Positions 55,619 through 64,000 of a stretch of 64,000 bases of DNA are shown piece by piece; positions within the stretch are counted from its first letter, which is position 1; each line of letters opens with the position of its first letter. Under the pieces are notes generated by a model. It was given only the letters and a program-made list of their open reading frames with translations, had not been told where the DNA came from and searched no databases. Made by a program: the position numbers and the translations under genes. This DNA comes from JAKFDI01 sp036676235 (GTDB lineage Bacteria; Pseudomonadota; Gammaproteobacteria; Burkholderiales; Burkholderiaceae_C). Where the stretch lies: assembly GCA_036676235.1 (NCBI GenBank), contig JAKFDI010000103.1, positions 196,610 through 260,609 on the forward strand. Reading direction: 5' to 3'.

Positions 55619-56985
55619 TGGATCGGCTGGATGCCATCGCCCTCGAAGCCGCGGCGCGTGAGATGCCGGCAGCGGCGCTCGACATCGTGGCCGATCTGGA
55701 GCGCAGCATCGGCCGCGTCACGCCGGTGGCGATGCGCGGGCGCGTGAGCAAGGCGGTCGGCATGCTGATCGAGGCCTCGGGCATCCAGGCGCATGTGGGC
55801 GAGCTGTGCGAACTCGTCACGGCCGGCGAGCCTCCGCTGCTGGCCGAGGTGGTGGGCTTCGCGCAGCACACCGCGCTGCTCACGCCGCTGGGCGCGACCA
55901 CAGGCATCTCGGCACTCACCGAGGTGCGGCCCACCGGGCAAGGCCTCGCCTGCCCGGTCGGTGCCGGTTTGCTCGGCCGTGTACTGGATGCCTTGGGTCA
56001 ACCGCTGGACGACGGCGGCCCCTTGCAGGCGCATGCGCAGTTGGCGGTGCAGCGCGAGCCGCCGAATCCGCTGCGCCGCCGCATGATCGAGCGCCCGCTC
56101 GCCACCGGCATTCGCGTGCTCGATGCGCTGCTCACGCTCGGCGAAGGCCAGCGTGTGGGCGTGTTCTCGCCGCCGGGGGTGGGCAAGAGCACCTTGCTGG
56201 GCATGCTGGCACGCGGCTCGGTGGCCGACGTGAACGTGATCGCGCTCATCGGCGAGCGTGGGCGCGAGGTGAAGGAGTTCATCGAGCACAACCTCGGCGC
56301 CGAGGGCCTGGCACGCACCGTGATGGTGGTCTCCACCTCGGACCGCCCGCCCATGGAGCGCATCAAGTCGGCCTATGTGGCGACGACGATCGCCGAGCAC
56401 TTTCGCGACCAGGGCTCGCGCGTGCTGCTGCTGGTCGATTCGCTGACCCGCTTCGCGCGGGCGCAGCGCGAGATTGGCCTGGCGTGCGGCGAGCCGCCCA
56501 CGCGGCGCAGCTATCCGCCGTCCATCTTCTCGATGCTGCCGCAGCTGCTCGAGCGCGCCGGGCAGGGCGAGAGCGGCTCCATCACCGCGGTCTACTCCGT
56601 GCTGACCGAGGGCGACGAGGAGAACGACCCGATCGCCGAAGAGGTGCGCTCCATCCTCGACGGCCACATCGTGCTGTCGCGCAAGCTGGCCTCGGCCGGC
56701 CAGTACCCGGCCGTCGACGTGCTCGCGAGCATCAGCCGCGTGATGCCGCAGGTTGCGGGCAGCGAGCATCGTGCCGCGGCGAACCGCTTCCGCGCGCTGC
56801 TGGCGAAGTACCGGGAGCTCGAGCTGCTGCTGCAGATCGGCGACTACAAGCCAGGAGCGGACCCCTTGGGCGACCGCGCGGTCCAGCTGCGCGGCGCCAT
56901 GCGCGACTTCCTCGCGCAGCCGCCCGATGAAGCGGGCACGTTCGACCACAACGTGGCGCAGCTTCGCGCCCTCATGGCGGACTGA
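55618..56985 (+). CDS. sctN: Type III secretion ATPase SctN
   Basis: 455 residues. Walker A is SPPGVGKSTLLGML (about 184-197), Walker B is VLLLVDSLTRFARAQREIGLA, and GERGREVKEFIE and PPSIFSMLPQLLERAGQGESGSITAVYSVL are typical of the F1-like T3SS ATPases. It forms a hexamer at the cytoplasmic face that unfolds substrates and strips chaperones. Confidence 0.97.
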   Translation: MDRLDAIALEAAAREMPAAALDIVADLERSIGRVTPVAMRGRVSKAVGMLIEASGIQAHVGELCELVTAGEPPLLAEVVGFAQHTALLTPLGATTGISALTEVRPTGQGLACPVGAGLLGRVLDALGQPLDDGGPLQAHAQLAVQREPPNPLRRRMIERPLATGIRVLDALLTLGEGQRVGVFSPPGVGKSTLLGMLARGSVADVNVIALIGERGREVKEFIEHNLGAEGLARTVMVVSTSDRPPMERIKSAYVATTIAEHFRDQGSRVLLLVDSLTRFARAQREIGLACGEPPTRRSYPPSIFSMLPQLLERAGQGESGSITAVYSVLTEGDEENDPIAEEVRSILDGHIVLSRKLASAGQYPAVDVLASISRVMPQVAGSEHRAAANRFRALLAKYRELELLLQIGDYKPGADPLGDRAVQLRGAMRDFLAQPPDEAGTFDHNVAQLRALMAD

Positions 56986-56989
56986 GGCG

Positions 56990-57490
56990 ATGGCAGTCGA
57001 TCTGACGCGGCTGATCCAGGTGCGCGAGCGCCGCCGCCTCGCGGCGCAGCAGGCGGTGGTGCAGCAGCAGCGCGCGACCGAGGCGCAGCAGGCCGCCGTG
57101 TGGTCGGCGCAGGCCGAATGGCAGCGGCAGGTGACGGCGCAGGCCGAGCTGTGGCATGACGCCGGAGGCGGCGCCAGCTCCAGCGCTGGCCTCAGCGTGA
57201 GCGCACTGCGCGACCTGAGCGCATGGAGCGGTTCGCTGAACGGCGGCATCCAGCGTGCCGCCGACGCGGTGCAGGACAGCGAGCAGGTACTGGCCGTCGA
57301 GTGCGCAAACCTTGACGAACGCCGGGCGCAGCTGCGACAGGCCGCCGGGGCCCTGAGCAAGGCCGAGACGCTGCACGAGCGCGTGAGCCGCGATCTGCGG
57401 CGCGCCGCCGAATGGCGGCTGGACGACGCGGCCGACGAGGCCGCCACCCAAGGCTGGCAGGCGCCCGCGTTCCGCGCCAACACGCGTTGA
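56990..57490 (+). CDS. sctO: Type III secretion stalk protein SctO (HrpB7-like)
   Basis: 166 residues, almost entirely coiled coil rich in Ala, Gln, Arg and Glu (VRERRRLAAQQAVVQQQRATEAQQAAVW). This is the expected helical hairpin of SctO/FliJ, which runs through the SctN hexamer to SctV. Name given by its place between sctN and sctT, as hrpB7 in Hrp2 clusters; sequence alone is not diagnostic. Confidence 0.75.
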   Translation: MAVDLTRLIQVRERRRLAAQQAVVQQQRATEAQQAAVWSAQAEWQRQVTAQAELWHDAGGGASSSAGLSVSALRDLSAWSGSLNGGIQRAADAVQDSEQVLAVECANLDERRAQLRQAAGALSKAETLHERVSRDLRRAAEWRLDDAADEAATQGWQAPAFRANTR

Positions 57491-57524
57491 TGAACGGCGA
57501 GACACGCGCCCGCGAGCACACCCC

Positions 57525-58301
57525 ATGGCACCCGAACTCGCCGCCTTCGAGACCACCTTCGCCTCGGCCGCGCTCACGCTGCCGCGACTCACCGCCATCT
57601 TCGCGGTCGTGCCTTTTCTCTCCGGAAAGATGCTCAGCGGCTTCACGCGCGCCGGGCTGTTGGGAATGCTTGCCTTCTTCATGGCGCCGGCGGCCGGCGA
57701 CATGCCCGCGCTGTCGATTGGCATGTGGGTGCTGGTGGCGGCGAAGGAGGCGCTGATCGGGCTGCTGCTCGGCCTCGGCTTCGGCATCTTCATCTGGGCC
57801 ATCCAGAGCGTGGGCGACCTGATCGACTTCCAGACGGGCTCGGGCAATGCCTCGTTCTTCGACCCCGTGGCCGGCCACGAGAACGGGCCGACCGGCGAGT
57901 TCCTTGGCTGGCTGGTCATCACGCTGTTCGTCGCCGCGGGCGGGCTGCTCGCACTGGTGGGCGTGATCGTCGACTCGTACCGGCTGTGGCCGGTGGTGTC
58001 GTTCTTTCCGAACGTCGGCGAAGTGCTCGAGGAATTCGTCGTGCGCCAGGGCGACACGCTGTTCCTCTGGGTCGTCAAGCTCGCCACGCCGGTGATCATG
58101 GTGCTGCTGCTGGTGGAACTGGGCACCGGGCTCATCGGCCGGGTGGCGCCGCAGCTCAACATCTTCGTGTTCTCGCAGCCGCTCAAGAGCCTGCTCGCCA
58201 CCTTGATGCTGCTGCTGTTCCTGTTCTTCGTGTACGAGTCGCTGCGCGAATTCCTGCGGCCCTCCAACGGCGTGCTCGAGTTCTTGCGGCTGGCCTTGTA
58301 G
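57525..58301 (+). CDS. sctT: Type III secretion export-gate protein SctT
   Basis: 258 residues with about six membrane helices. FliR/HrcT landmarks are LPRLTAIFAVVPFLSGKMLSGFTRAGLLGMLAFFMAP, EALIGLLLGLGFGIFIWAIQSVGDLIDFQTGSGN and LKSLLATLMLLLFLFF. It forms the gate with SctR and SctS. A 34-base gap separates it from sctO. Confidence 0.96.
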   Translation: MAPELAAFETTFASAALTLPRLTAIFAVVPFLSGKMLSGFTRAGLLGMLAFFMAPAAGDMPALSIGMWVLVAAKEALIGLLLGLGFGIFIWAIQSVGDLIDFQTGSGNASFFDPVAGHENGPTGEFLGWLVITLFVAAGGLLALVGVIVDSYRLWPVVSFFPNVGEVLEEFVVRQGDTLFLWVVKLATPVIMVLLLVELGTGLIGRVAPQLNIFVFSQPLKSLLATLMLLLFLFFVYESLREFLRPSNGVLEFLRLAL

Positions 58302-58304
58302 CCG

Positions 58305-59336
58305 ATGGCAGAGAAGACGCACGACCCGACCCCGCACCGCCTGCGCGAAGCGCGCAAGCGCGGCGAGGTGGTGTTCAGCACCGATGTATCGACCACCGCC
58401 ACGTTCATCGTCGTCGTGGTCGCGGTGTGGCTGCTCGGGGGGGCGGCCTTCGGCCTGTTCCGCGAGCTGTGGCAGCACGCCACCAGCCCGGCGTTGTTCA
58501 CCCGGCCCGATGAGCGCTTTCCCGAACTGCTGCTGCACACCGGCGAGGTGCTGCTGTGGGGCACCGTGCCGATCACCGCCATCGTCGCGATTGCGGCGGC
58601 GGCGGGTTCGTTCTTTCAGGTGGGGGGGCTCGCCGCATGGTCGCGGCTTGCGCCCGACATGAGCCACCTGAATCCGGCTGCCGGCTTCCAGCGCATCTTC
58701 TCCACGCGCAACCTCGTGAACCTGCTGAAGATGGTGGTGAAGACGCTGCTGCTCGCGGCGGTGATGGCGGTGGTGCTCGCGGCCTTTCTCGACGACGCGC
58801 TGAAGCTCGGCTACACCAACCCGTCGTCGGTGGCGGCAGTGGGGGCGGATGTGCTGCTCCTCACCTTCGGCTGGGCGGGCGTGGTGTACGTGGTGATGGC
58901 CGCCATCGACTACGCCCACGTGCGCTATGAGTTCATGAAGGAGCAGCGCATGTCTACCGAAGAGCTGCAGCGCGAACACAAGGACGTGGAAGGCGACCCG
59001 CTGAACGCCTCGCGCCGGCGCATGGCGCATTTCGAGGCGGTCTATCTCAGCCTGCCCGACCGTGTGCGCATGGCCTCGGCCGTGATCCATTCGACGCGCA
59101 CCGCCGTGGCCCTGCAGTACCTCGGCGAGCGTGACCTGCCACGCGTGGTGGCACGCGGCGAGGGCGAGCTGGCAGCGCAGATCCGGCGCGTGGCGGCCGA
59201 AGCCCTCGTGCCGATGGCCTTCGATGCGGCGCTGGCCGGGCGCCTGTACGACGACGTGCCGCTGGACCAACCGATTCCCCGATCCCTGTATGGCCAGGTG
59301 GCGACGCTGCTTCGCTGGGCGCAGGGAGGGGAATGA
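58305..59336 (+). CDS. sctU: Type III secretion switch protein SctU without the NPTH motif
   Basis: 343 residues. Four membrane helices (about 28-215) and the FlhB/HrcU pattern (KTHDPTPHRLREARKRGEVVFSTDVS; EFMKEQRMSTEELQREHKDVEGDP) are all present. SctU normally cuts itself between Asn and Pro of NPTH, switching export from early to late substrates. At that place (residues 262-265, bases 59088-59099) the sequence is His-Ser-Thr-Arg, followed by the conserved-type TAVAL. The catalytic Asn and Pro are lost, so autocleavage is not expected. The frame is intact; not a pseudogene. Confidence 0.95.
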   Translation: MAEKTHDPTPHRLREARKRGEVVFSTDVSTTATFIVVVVAVWLLGGAAFGLFRELWQHATSPALFTRPDERFPELLLHTGEVLLWGTVPITAIVAIAAAAGSFFQVGGLAAWSRLAPDMSHLNPAAGFQRIFSTRNLVNLLKMVVKTLLLAAVMAVVLAAFLDDALKLGYTNPSSVAAVGADVLLLTFGWAGVVYVVMAAIDYAHVRYEFMKEQRMSTEELQREHKDVEGDPLNASRRRMAHFEAVYLSLPDRVRMASAVIHSTRTAVALQYLGERDLPRVVARGEGELAAQIRRVAAEALVPMAFDAALAGRLYDDVPLDQPIPRSLYGQVATLLRWAQGGE

Positions 59337-59378
59337 AGAGCGAGGGATCGGCCCCTCACGCTGTGAACAGGAGAACCC

Positions 59379-62300
59379 ATGAGCTTAGACGGCCCCGCCG
59401 GCACATCCACCTACGTTCCCACCCAGGGCAGCAACGCCTACGCGCTGCAGTTGGCCGAGCAGGCCCGGCGCAACGCCGAGCGGCTCGCGCGCGAAGCTGC
59501 CGAGCGTGCACGCCGCGCCGCCGAAGCCGCACGCGAGGCCGCCGAGCAGGCGCGCATCAAGGCCGACCAGGCGCGCAAGGCAGCCGAAGCGGCCGAGGCG
59601 AAGGCCGAGAAATCCAAGCTCCAGGCTGACCAGAAGGCCGCGACCGAGGCGCGTGAACTGGCCGACAAGACCGAGCTCCAGGCCAAGCACAAGGAGGCCG
59701 TGGCCAACCTGCGCGACAAGGAGAAGACGCTGGCCGACAGCAAGCTCGACGACCTCGTCAAACACCGCCCGGCGAATGCGCCATCGGACGCGACGGTCAC
59801 GGCGCAGAACGAAGTGGCCGCGGCGAAGAAGACGCTGGCGCTGTACGAGCCGGCGGCCGGCGAGCCCGCGCCGACGAAGCAGGCCAGTGCGCGAACCGAT
59901 GCCTTGCTGAAGAAGGCACAAGATGCGGGCGGCGTGGTGTTCAACCTGCAGGCCAAGGGACAGAAGCCCACCAAGGCACAGACCGATGCGCTCAATGAAG
60001 CGGCGCAGAACTGGCTGGATGCCGCCGAGCACGACATGCGCACCGCCGGCGCCGCCGCGAGCGCGCGCGGCGAGGACCCGCGCAAGGCCATCACGGCCGA
60101 GTACGAACGCATCATGCAGGGGGTGAAGGCTGGCGGCGTCTTCAACCCCGAGGCGCTGCGCAAGTTCGTCGACACGCCGCGCGACGAGGTGCTGGCCGAA
60201 AGCCCGGCCATGCGTCAGTTGCGTGTGGAGCGGCGCAACGCGCTGACCGACGGCGCCACGCAGTTGAAGACCGCGCGCACGGACGCGAAGACGGCGGGCG
60301 ACGCCGCGGCCAAGGCCGAGAAGTACGCGGCCTCGTTCACGCACGTGAGCACCGATTCGCAGGCCACGGCCAAGGCCGCCGCCGACGCCGAGGCCAAGCG
60401 CCTGCGCACCATCGCCGAGGCGGCCGACGCCAAGCTCAAGCAGTTGCAGACGCTGTACGTGGGCAAGCCGAACGACACCGATCCACGGCTCAGCGTGCCC
60501 GGCACGGTGGTGGCCGACTACGACGCGCGCGTGGCCGACCTGCGCGTGCAGGAGCTGCAGGCGAAGTACGCCGCGGCGAAGAAGGCCAACGACAGCCAGG
60601 CCCTGGCGACGCTGGGGCCGCAGCTCGACGCTGCCATCGGACTGCAGACACTCGCGCGCGCGGCCAACGAGGCGTCCGACGCCGGCATGCGGCTGACCAA
60701 CGCCCAGGCGACGCAGCAGAACGCGCAGGCGCAGTGGGAGGCGGCCAAGGGCGACCAGCCGCAGCTCAAGACGGTGACGCGCCACACCCACGGCGGTGGC
60801 GAACACACGCGCACCGTCGAGCCCGACGGCTACGACAAGACCTTCTGGCTCGACTACAACAAGAAAGAGGACCGCGAGCGCGTCAGGAAGATCGACGGCA
60901 AGTACTACCTGATCGAAGACCAGCCGCTGTGGTTCGACGACAAGAAGACCGAGCTGAACCCCGATGCCGCACGCCTGTGGCAGGCCAACGAGGAACTGGC
61001 CGCGGCGAAGACGCATCTCGACAAGCGCAACACCGACTTGCAGAGCAAGACCGTCGGCCTGCTCGGCACGGGCAACGGCGTGCCGGGCAAGCTCGACACC
61101 GGCCCGTGGCTCTCGAGCGAGAAGCCGATCGGCGACAGGCTCGCTGCGGCCAACACGGCGCTCGGTGCGGCGCAGAAGAACTACACCGACGGGCTGCGTG
61201 ATGGCGTCGACCCGAAGAAGCTCGCAGACCTGGAGCAGGCGCTCGGTGCGGCGCTGCAGGAGCAGGCCGCGGCGCAGGCGAGCGACGAGGCGCTGAAGGC
61301 CATGCAGGCGCTGGCCGACGGCCGCCGGCGTGTGGCCATGGGCGAGAAGGTGGACCTGAAACCCCTCGAAGACGCCGCAGCCAAGGCCTTCACCGAGGCG
61401 ATGGAGGCACAGCCCAAGCTCAACCCGGCCCGCGAGGCCGAGGTGCGAAACAAGCTGCTGCCCGACGCGCGCAAGGCCCTTGCGCAGGCCGATGCCAAGG
61501 TGCAGGCGGCGAAGACGGCCCTCGGCCAGGCCGCGCCCGAAAAGCGCGCCGCGAAGCAGAAGCTGCTGGACGAGGTGACGGCGGCGCGCAACCGCATCGC
61601 CCTCGAGGTGGACGACCATGCAACGACGCTCGGCCTGATCGATGCAGCGCGCGCCGGGCTGGCGGCGAAGTGGGCCTACGAGCACACGCAGTTCGTGAAG
61701 CCTTATGACGCCCTGTGGGCGGACTCGAACGGCGATGGCCGCGCGGGCAGCGTCTACCCCGCCAACTACGACCCGACCTGGAACGTGCTGCCGGGCGCGG
61801 TGCCCGAAGGTGCCGAGGTCAAGAAGACGTGCGGCCGCTGGGTTGTGGTGTTCGAGGAGGACGTGAAGCTTCCCGGCGTCAACGACGACAAGTACCACAC
61901 CCGCTACGTCATCGAGGCCGGCACCTACGAGATGCATCCGGCCGCGGCCAAGGTGTGGGAGACGACCAACCCCGACCGCGGCATCGGCGGCAGCGAACTC
62001 ACGCGGGCCGAGGATGCCCGCAAGAACATCGAGTTGCAGCTGCCGAGGCAAACGCAGCCGATGCTCGGCCCCGACGGCCGCCCGCTGCCGACGCTCGAGC
62101 TCACCGACGATCTGTCGGCCTTGAAGACGCAGGTGCAGACCCAGCTGAGCGATGCCACCCAGCGCAAGCAGCAGGCCCAGACCCGAATCGACCTGGCCGG
62201 TGCGCATGCCACGCCCGAACAGAAGCACCGGCTGGCGGCGGCGCAGGACGACATAGCCATCGCCAATTCGCAGCTCACCGCCATCAACGCCATCCTCGAA

Positions 62301-64000
62301 TGGCAGCAGGCCAACCGGAACCTGCGCCAGTTCCAGGCCGACCAGCGCGCCGGTCGCAATCCGGGGCAGCCGGCCGGCAAGAGCCTGCAGGAGACGGCCG
62401 ACGACCTCGCCACCAAGGCCGTGGACGCACGCGCCCAGTGGGTCACCACACGCGACCGGCGCGTCATCACCGCCGCGGAGCACCAGCTCGGCCTGGCGAC
62501 AACTGCACACGACCAATGGAAGACGGCCCATCCGCAGCTCGTGGCCAGCGAGCGCTCAACCCAGACCTGGAAGGACGTGCAGGCGGCCCAGACCGCGCTC
62601 GACCGCGGGCGCCGCATGCAGGCGCTCGACGCCAACACGGCGGCGATGACCGCGCAGCAGCAGTTCATCGCGACGAACCTGGACCCGAGCCGCGTCAACG
62701 ACCCGCACGAGATGTACCGCCTGTTCATGAAGGATCCGCGCGTGATGGCGCAGTCCATCATCAACGCCCACTACGTGCAGCACGGCGCGGTGCCGATCGA
62801 GATGGACGGGCGCACGCGCATCGCCAACGAGGTGGGCGTGGCGCTCGGCTGGCAGCCCTCGGTCGATCTCGACCCGAACACGCCCGCGCACACCGAGCAG
62901 CTCATGCGCACGCAGAACCTGTTCGGCGACCTGCGCGGCGAGCAGAAGGAGATGCACGAGGCGGCGGTCGACGAGATCATCGAGCTCGGCGGCGAGCGCG
63001 CCCGGGTGACGGTGCTGCCGGTGGTCTACGCGCTCGACGACGACCACGGCGGCATCGTCAAGACCGCGCTGTTCAAGGTCGAGACCGACGACGGCTACAA
63101 GCTCGTCGACGAGCGCGGCTGGAGCTACGACGACGTGGACGACTACCGCGCCAACAACGCGCTCGCGCCGGAAGGCGTGAAGCTCGTCATGCCCGAGAAC
63201 GCCGAGTTCACGCTGCAGGACGACGGCAACGTGAAGGTCTTCGCCGGCGACGCGCGCACCGAGACCGGCTTCGAGACCTTCCGCCGCGAGTGGCATGTGG
63301 ACACGGTGGTGGGCGTGGTCGGCGTGGCGGCCGGCGTGGTGGTGCTCATCGGCTCCGGCGGCACGGCCACCCCGCTGGCAGCCCTGATGGTGTCGGGCTC
63401 GAGCGTGCTGCTGACCGGCTCCATGGCCTATGGCGCCTATGCGGCCGTCACCGACCTGCACAACCTCAATGCGCACGGCCAGTCGCTCAACCCCATCACC
63501 AACGAGCGCGCGCGCATGAGCGAGATCGCGCTGCTGGGTGTGGCGCTGGGCGGGGGCTCGATGGGTGCGGCTGCGCGCACCGCCTCCGCGGCCACGCGCG
63601 GCGCGGCGGCCACGGCCTCGACCTGGGGCACGGCCTCGACGGTGCTGGGCCGTGGCGCACTGGTGACCGGCGTCGCCGGCGGCGCCGACCAGACGCGCTA
63701 CCTGGTGACCAACTGGGAACACATGACCGGCGCCGAGCGCGGCGAGGCCATCCTCAACCTGTCGATGAGCGGCATCGACCTGATGAGCCCGGCCATCGCC
63801 GCGCGCATGCGGCGCCCGGCCACGGTGCCCGGCGTGGAGCCGGCGGCCGTGACCCAGACCAGCCGCACGACCGCCGCCGACCCCGCCGCGCCGATGGGGA
63901 TGCGCCCCAGCGCGCAGGCAACCGGCGACCCGGGCGGCGTGGCGCCGCACATCACGCCGGCGGAGCCGGGGACGCCCACCGCGCCGCGGGGCACCGACCC
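59379..64000 (+). CDS. Giant protein downstream of the T3SS, candidate secreted effector or translocator (3' end beyond window)
   Basis: Open for 1,540 codons to the window end; AGGAG lies just before ATG 59379, 42 bases after sctU. Residues 1-22 are Ser/Thr/Gly/Gln-rich, like a type III signal. An alanine-rich coiled coil follows (about 23-150), with further coils at about 300-440, 500-760 and 880-1060. A less repetitive block surrounds residues 800-880 (GRWVVVFEEDVKLPG). Residues about 1105-1305 look globular (DPRVMAQSIINAHYVQHGAVPIEMDG; VLPVVYALDDDHGGI), from memory similar to DUF4781 proteins. Two hydrophobic segments follow at about 1308-1350, then a Pro/Ala-rich stretch. Only one Cys codon (residue 818) occurs in the whole frame. 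Function not recognised; secretion is inferred from context. Confidence 0.75.
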   Translation, partial: MSLDGPAGTSTYVPTQGSNAYALQLAEQARRNAERLAREAAERARRAAEAAREAAEQARIKADQARKAAEAAEAKAEKSKLQADQKAATEARELADKTELQAKHKEAVANLRDKEKTLADSKLDDLVKHRPANAPSDATVTAQNEVAAAKKTLALYEPAAGEPAPTKQASARTDALLKKAQDAGGVVFNLQAKGQKPTKAQTDALNEAAQNWLDAAEHDMRTAGAAASARGEDPRKAITAEYERIMQGVKAGGVFNPEALRKFVDTPRDEVLAESPAMRQLRVERRNALTDGATQLKTARTDAKTAGDAAAKAEKYAASFTHVSTDSQATAKAAADAEAKRLRTIAEAADAKLKQLQTLYVGKPNDTDPRLSVPGTVVADYDARVADLRVQELQAKYAAAKKANDSQALATLGPQLDAAIGLQTLARAANEASDAGMRLTNAQATQQNAQAQWEAAKGDQPQLKTVTRHTHGGGEHTRTVEPDGYDKTFWLDYNKKEDRERVRKIDGKYYLIEDQPLWFDDKKTELNPDAARLWQANEELAAAKTHLDKRNTDLQSKTVGLLGTGNGVPGKLDTGPWLSSEKPIGDRLAAANTALGAAQKNYTDGLRDGVDPKKLADLEQALGAALQEQAAAQASDEALKAMQALADGRRRVAMGEKVDLKPLEDAAAKAFTEAMEAQPKLNPAREAEVRNKLLPDARKALAQADAKVQAAKTALGQAAPEKRAAKQKLLDEVTAARNRIALEVDDHATTLGLIDAARAGLAAKWAYEHTQFVKPYDALWADSNGDGRAGSVYPANYDPTWNVLPGAVPEGAEVKKTCGRWVVVFEEDVKLPGVNDDKYHTRYVIEAGTYEMHPAAAKVWETTNPDRGIGGSELTRAEDARKNIELQLPRQTQPMLGPDGRPLPTLELTDDLSALKTQVQTQLSDATQRKQQAQTRIDLAGAHATPEQKHRLAAAQDDIAIANSQLTAINAILEWQQANRNLRQFQADQRAGRNPGQPAGKSLQETADDLATKAVDARAQWVTTRDRRVITAAEHQLGLATTAHDQWKTAHPQLVASERSTQTWKDVQAAQTALDRGRRMQALDANTAAMTAQQQFIATNLDPSRVNDPHEMYRLFMKDPRVMAQSIINAHYVQHGAVPIEMDGRTRIANEVGVALGWQPSVDLDPNTPAHTEQLMRTQNLFGDLRGEQKEMHEAAVDEIIELGGERARVTVLPVVYALDDDHGGIVKTALFKVETDDGYKLVDERGWSYDDVDDYRANNALAPEGVKLVMPENAEFTLQDDGNVKVFAGDARTETGFETFRREWHVDTVVGVVGVAAGVVVLIGSGGTATPLAALMVSGSSVLLTGSMAYGAYAAVTDLHNLNAHGQSLNPITNERARMSEIALLGVALGGGSMGAAARTASAATRGAAATASTWGTASTVLGRGALVTGVAGGADQTRYLVTNWEHMTGAERGEAILNLSMSGIDLMSPAIAARMRRPATVPGVEPAAVTQTSRTTAADPAAPMGMRPSAQATGDPGGVAPHITPAEPGTPTAPRGTD

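Noticed and set aside
58305..59336. SctU as a pseudogene because NPTH is missing
   Set aside because: The full-length frame, conserved helices and tight operon position argue for a working, altered protein.
59385..62531. 1,048-codon leftward open frame opposite the giant gene
   Set aside because: It is the antisense shadow of a GC-rich, alanine-coil gene; composition is Leu/Arg/Gly-biased without domain signs, and the plus-strand frame has ribosome site, operon context and open length beyond the window.

Overview
The window is 64 kb of uniformly GC-rich DNA with long, tightly packed genes. Gene content points to a betaproteobacterium of the order Burkholderiales. The evidence is a hemC-hemD-hemX-hemY run next to ppc, a Bug-family (tripartite tricarboxylate) binding protein, a MobA-like 3-hydroxybenzoate hydroxylase, an Hrp2-like type III secretion gene order, and short palindromic repeats of kinds common in that order. 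No rRNA, CRISPR array, transposase or phage gene was seen.

Layout. (1) 1-4769: the end of a fungal-type GH15 glucoamylase, then an SbmA/YddA-type ABC exporter and a CocE/NonD hydrolase, translationally coupled. (2) 4993-6514: a ParM/StbA-like actin ATPase and a small protein that may be its DNA-binding partner. (3) 6568-10578: a LysR regulator divergent from a MobA-like flavin hydroxylase, followed by a 5'-truncated penicillin-acylase remnant. (4) 10682-13113: a Fur-box-controlled iron-uptake accessory trio (DUF3649, PepSY, DUF3325). (5) 13120-20244: housekeeping block of ppc, hemCDXY, tRNA-Arg(ACG) and a terminator. (6) 20394-45104: a catabolic and transport island. It holds a tannase-like lipoprotein, two SDRs, an SMP-30 protein, a GAF/PucR regulator, a complete branched-chain-amino-acid-type (Liv) ABC transporter, a BKACE enzyme, a chemoreceptor with its own binding protein, two paralogous carboxylesterase lipoproteins, a Bug receptor, a DUF1254/1214 protein, a class III CoA-transferase and a LysR regulator. 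Together these suggest detection, import and hydrolysis of an ester or aromatic/organic acid and entry of the product into CoA metabolism; the substrate cannot be read from sequence. (7) 45173-64000: a type III secretion system. sctQ-sctR run leftward. sctV-S-C-D-(F)-I-J-K-L-N-O-T-U run rightward, followed by a very large unrecognised gene still open at the window end.

The most unusual points are in region 7. SctU lacks the NPTH self-cleavage motif and has HSTR at the aligned position. The adjacent giant gene encodes more than 1,540 residues with one cysteine, long alanine-rich coils and a hydrophobic hairpin, which makes it a candidate secreted substrate or translocator. The export-gate genes sctR, sctS and sctT are split to three places. 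No type III regulator, chaperone or recognisable translocator lies inside the window. All functional calls come from reading motifs and gene order by eye; no database search was run.
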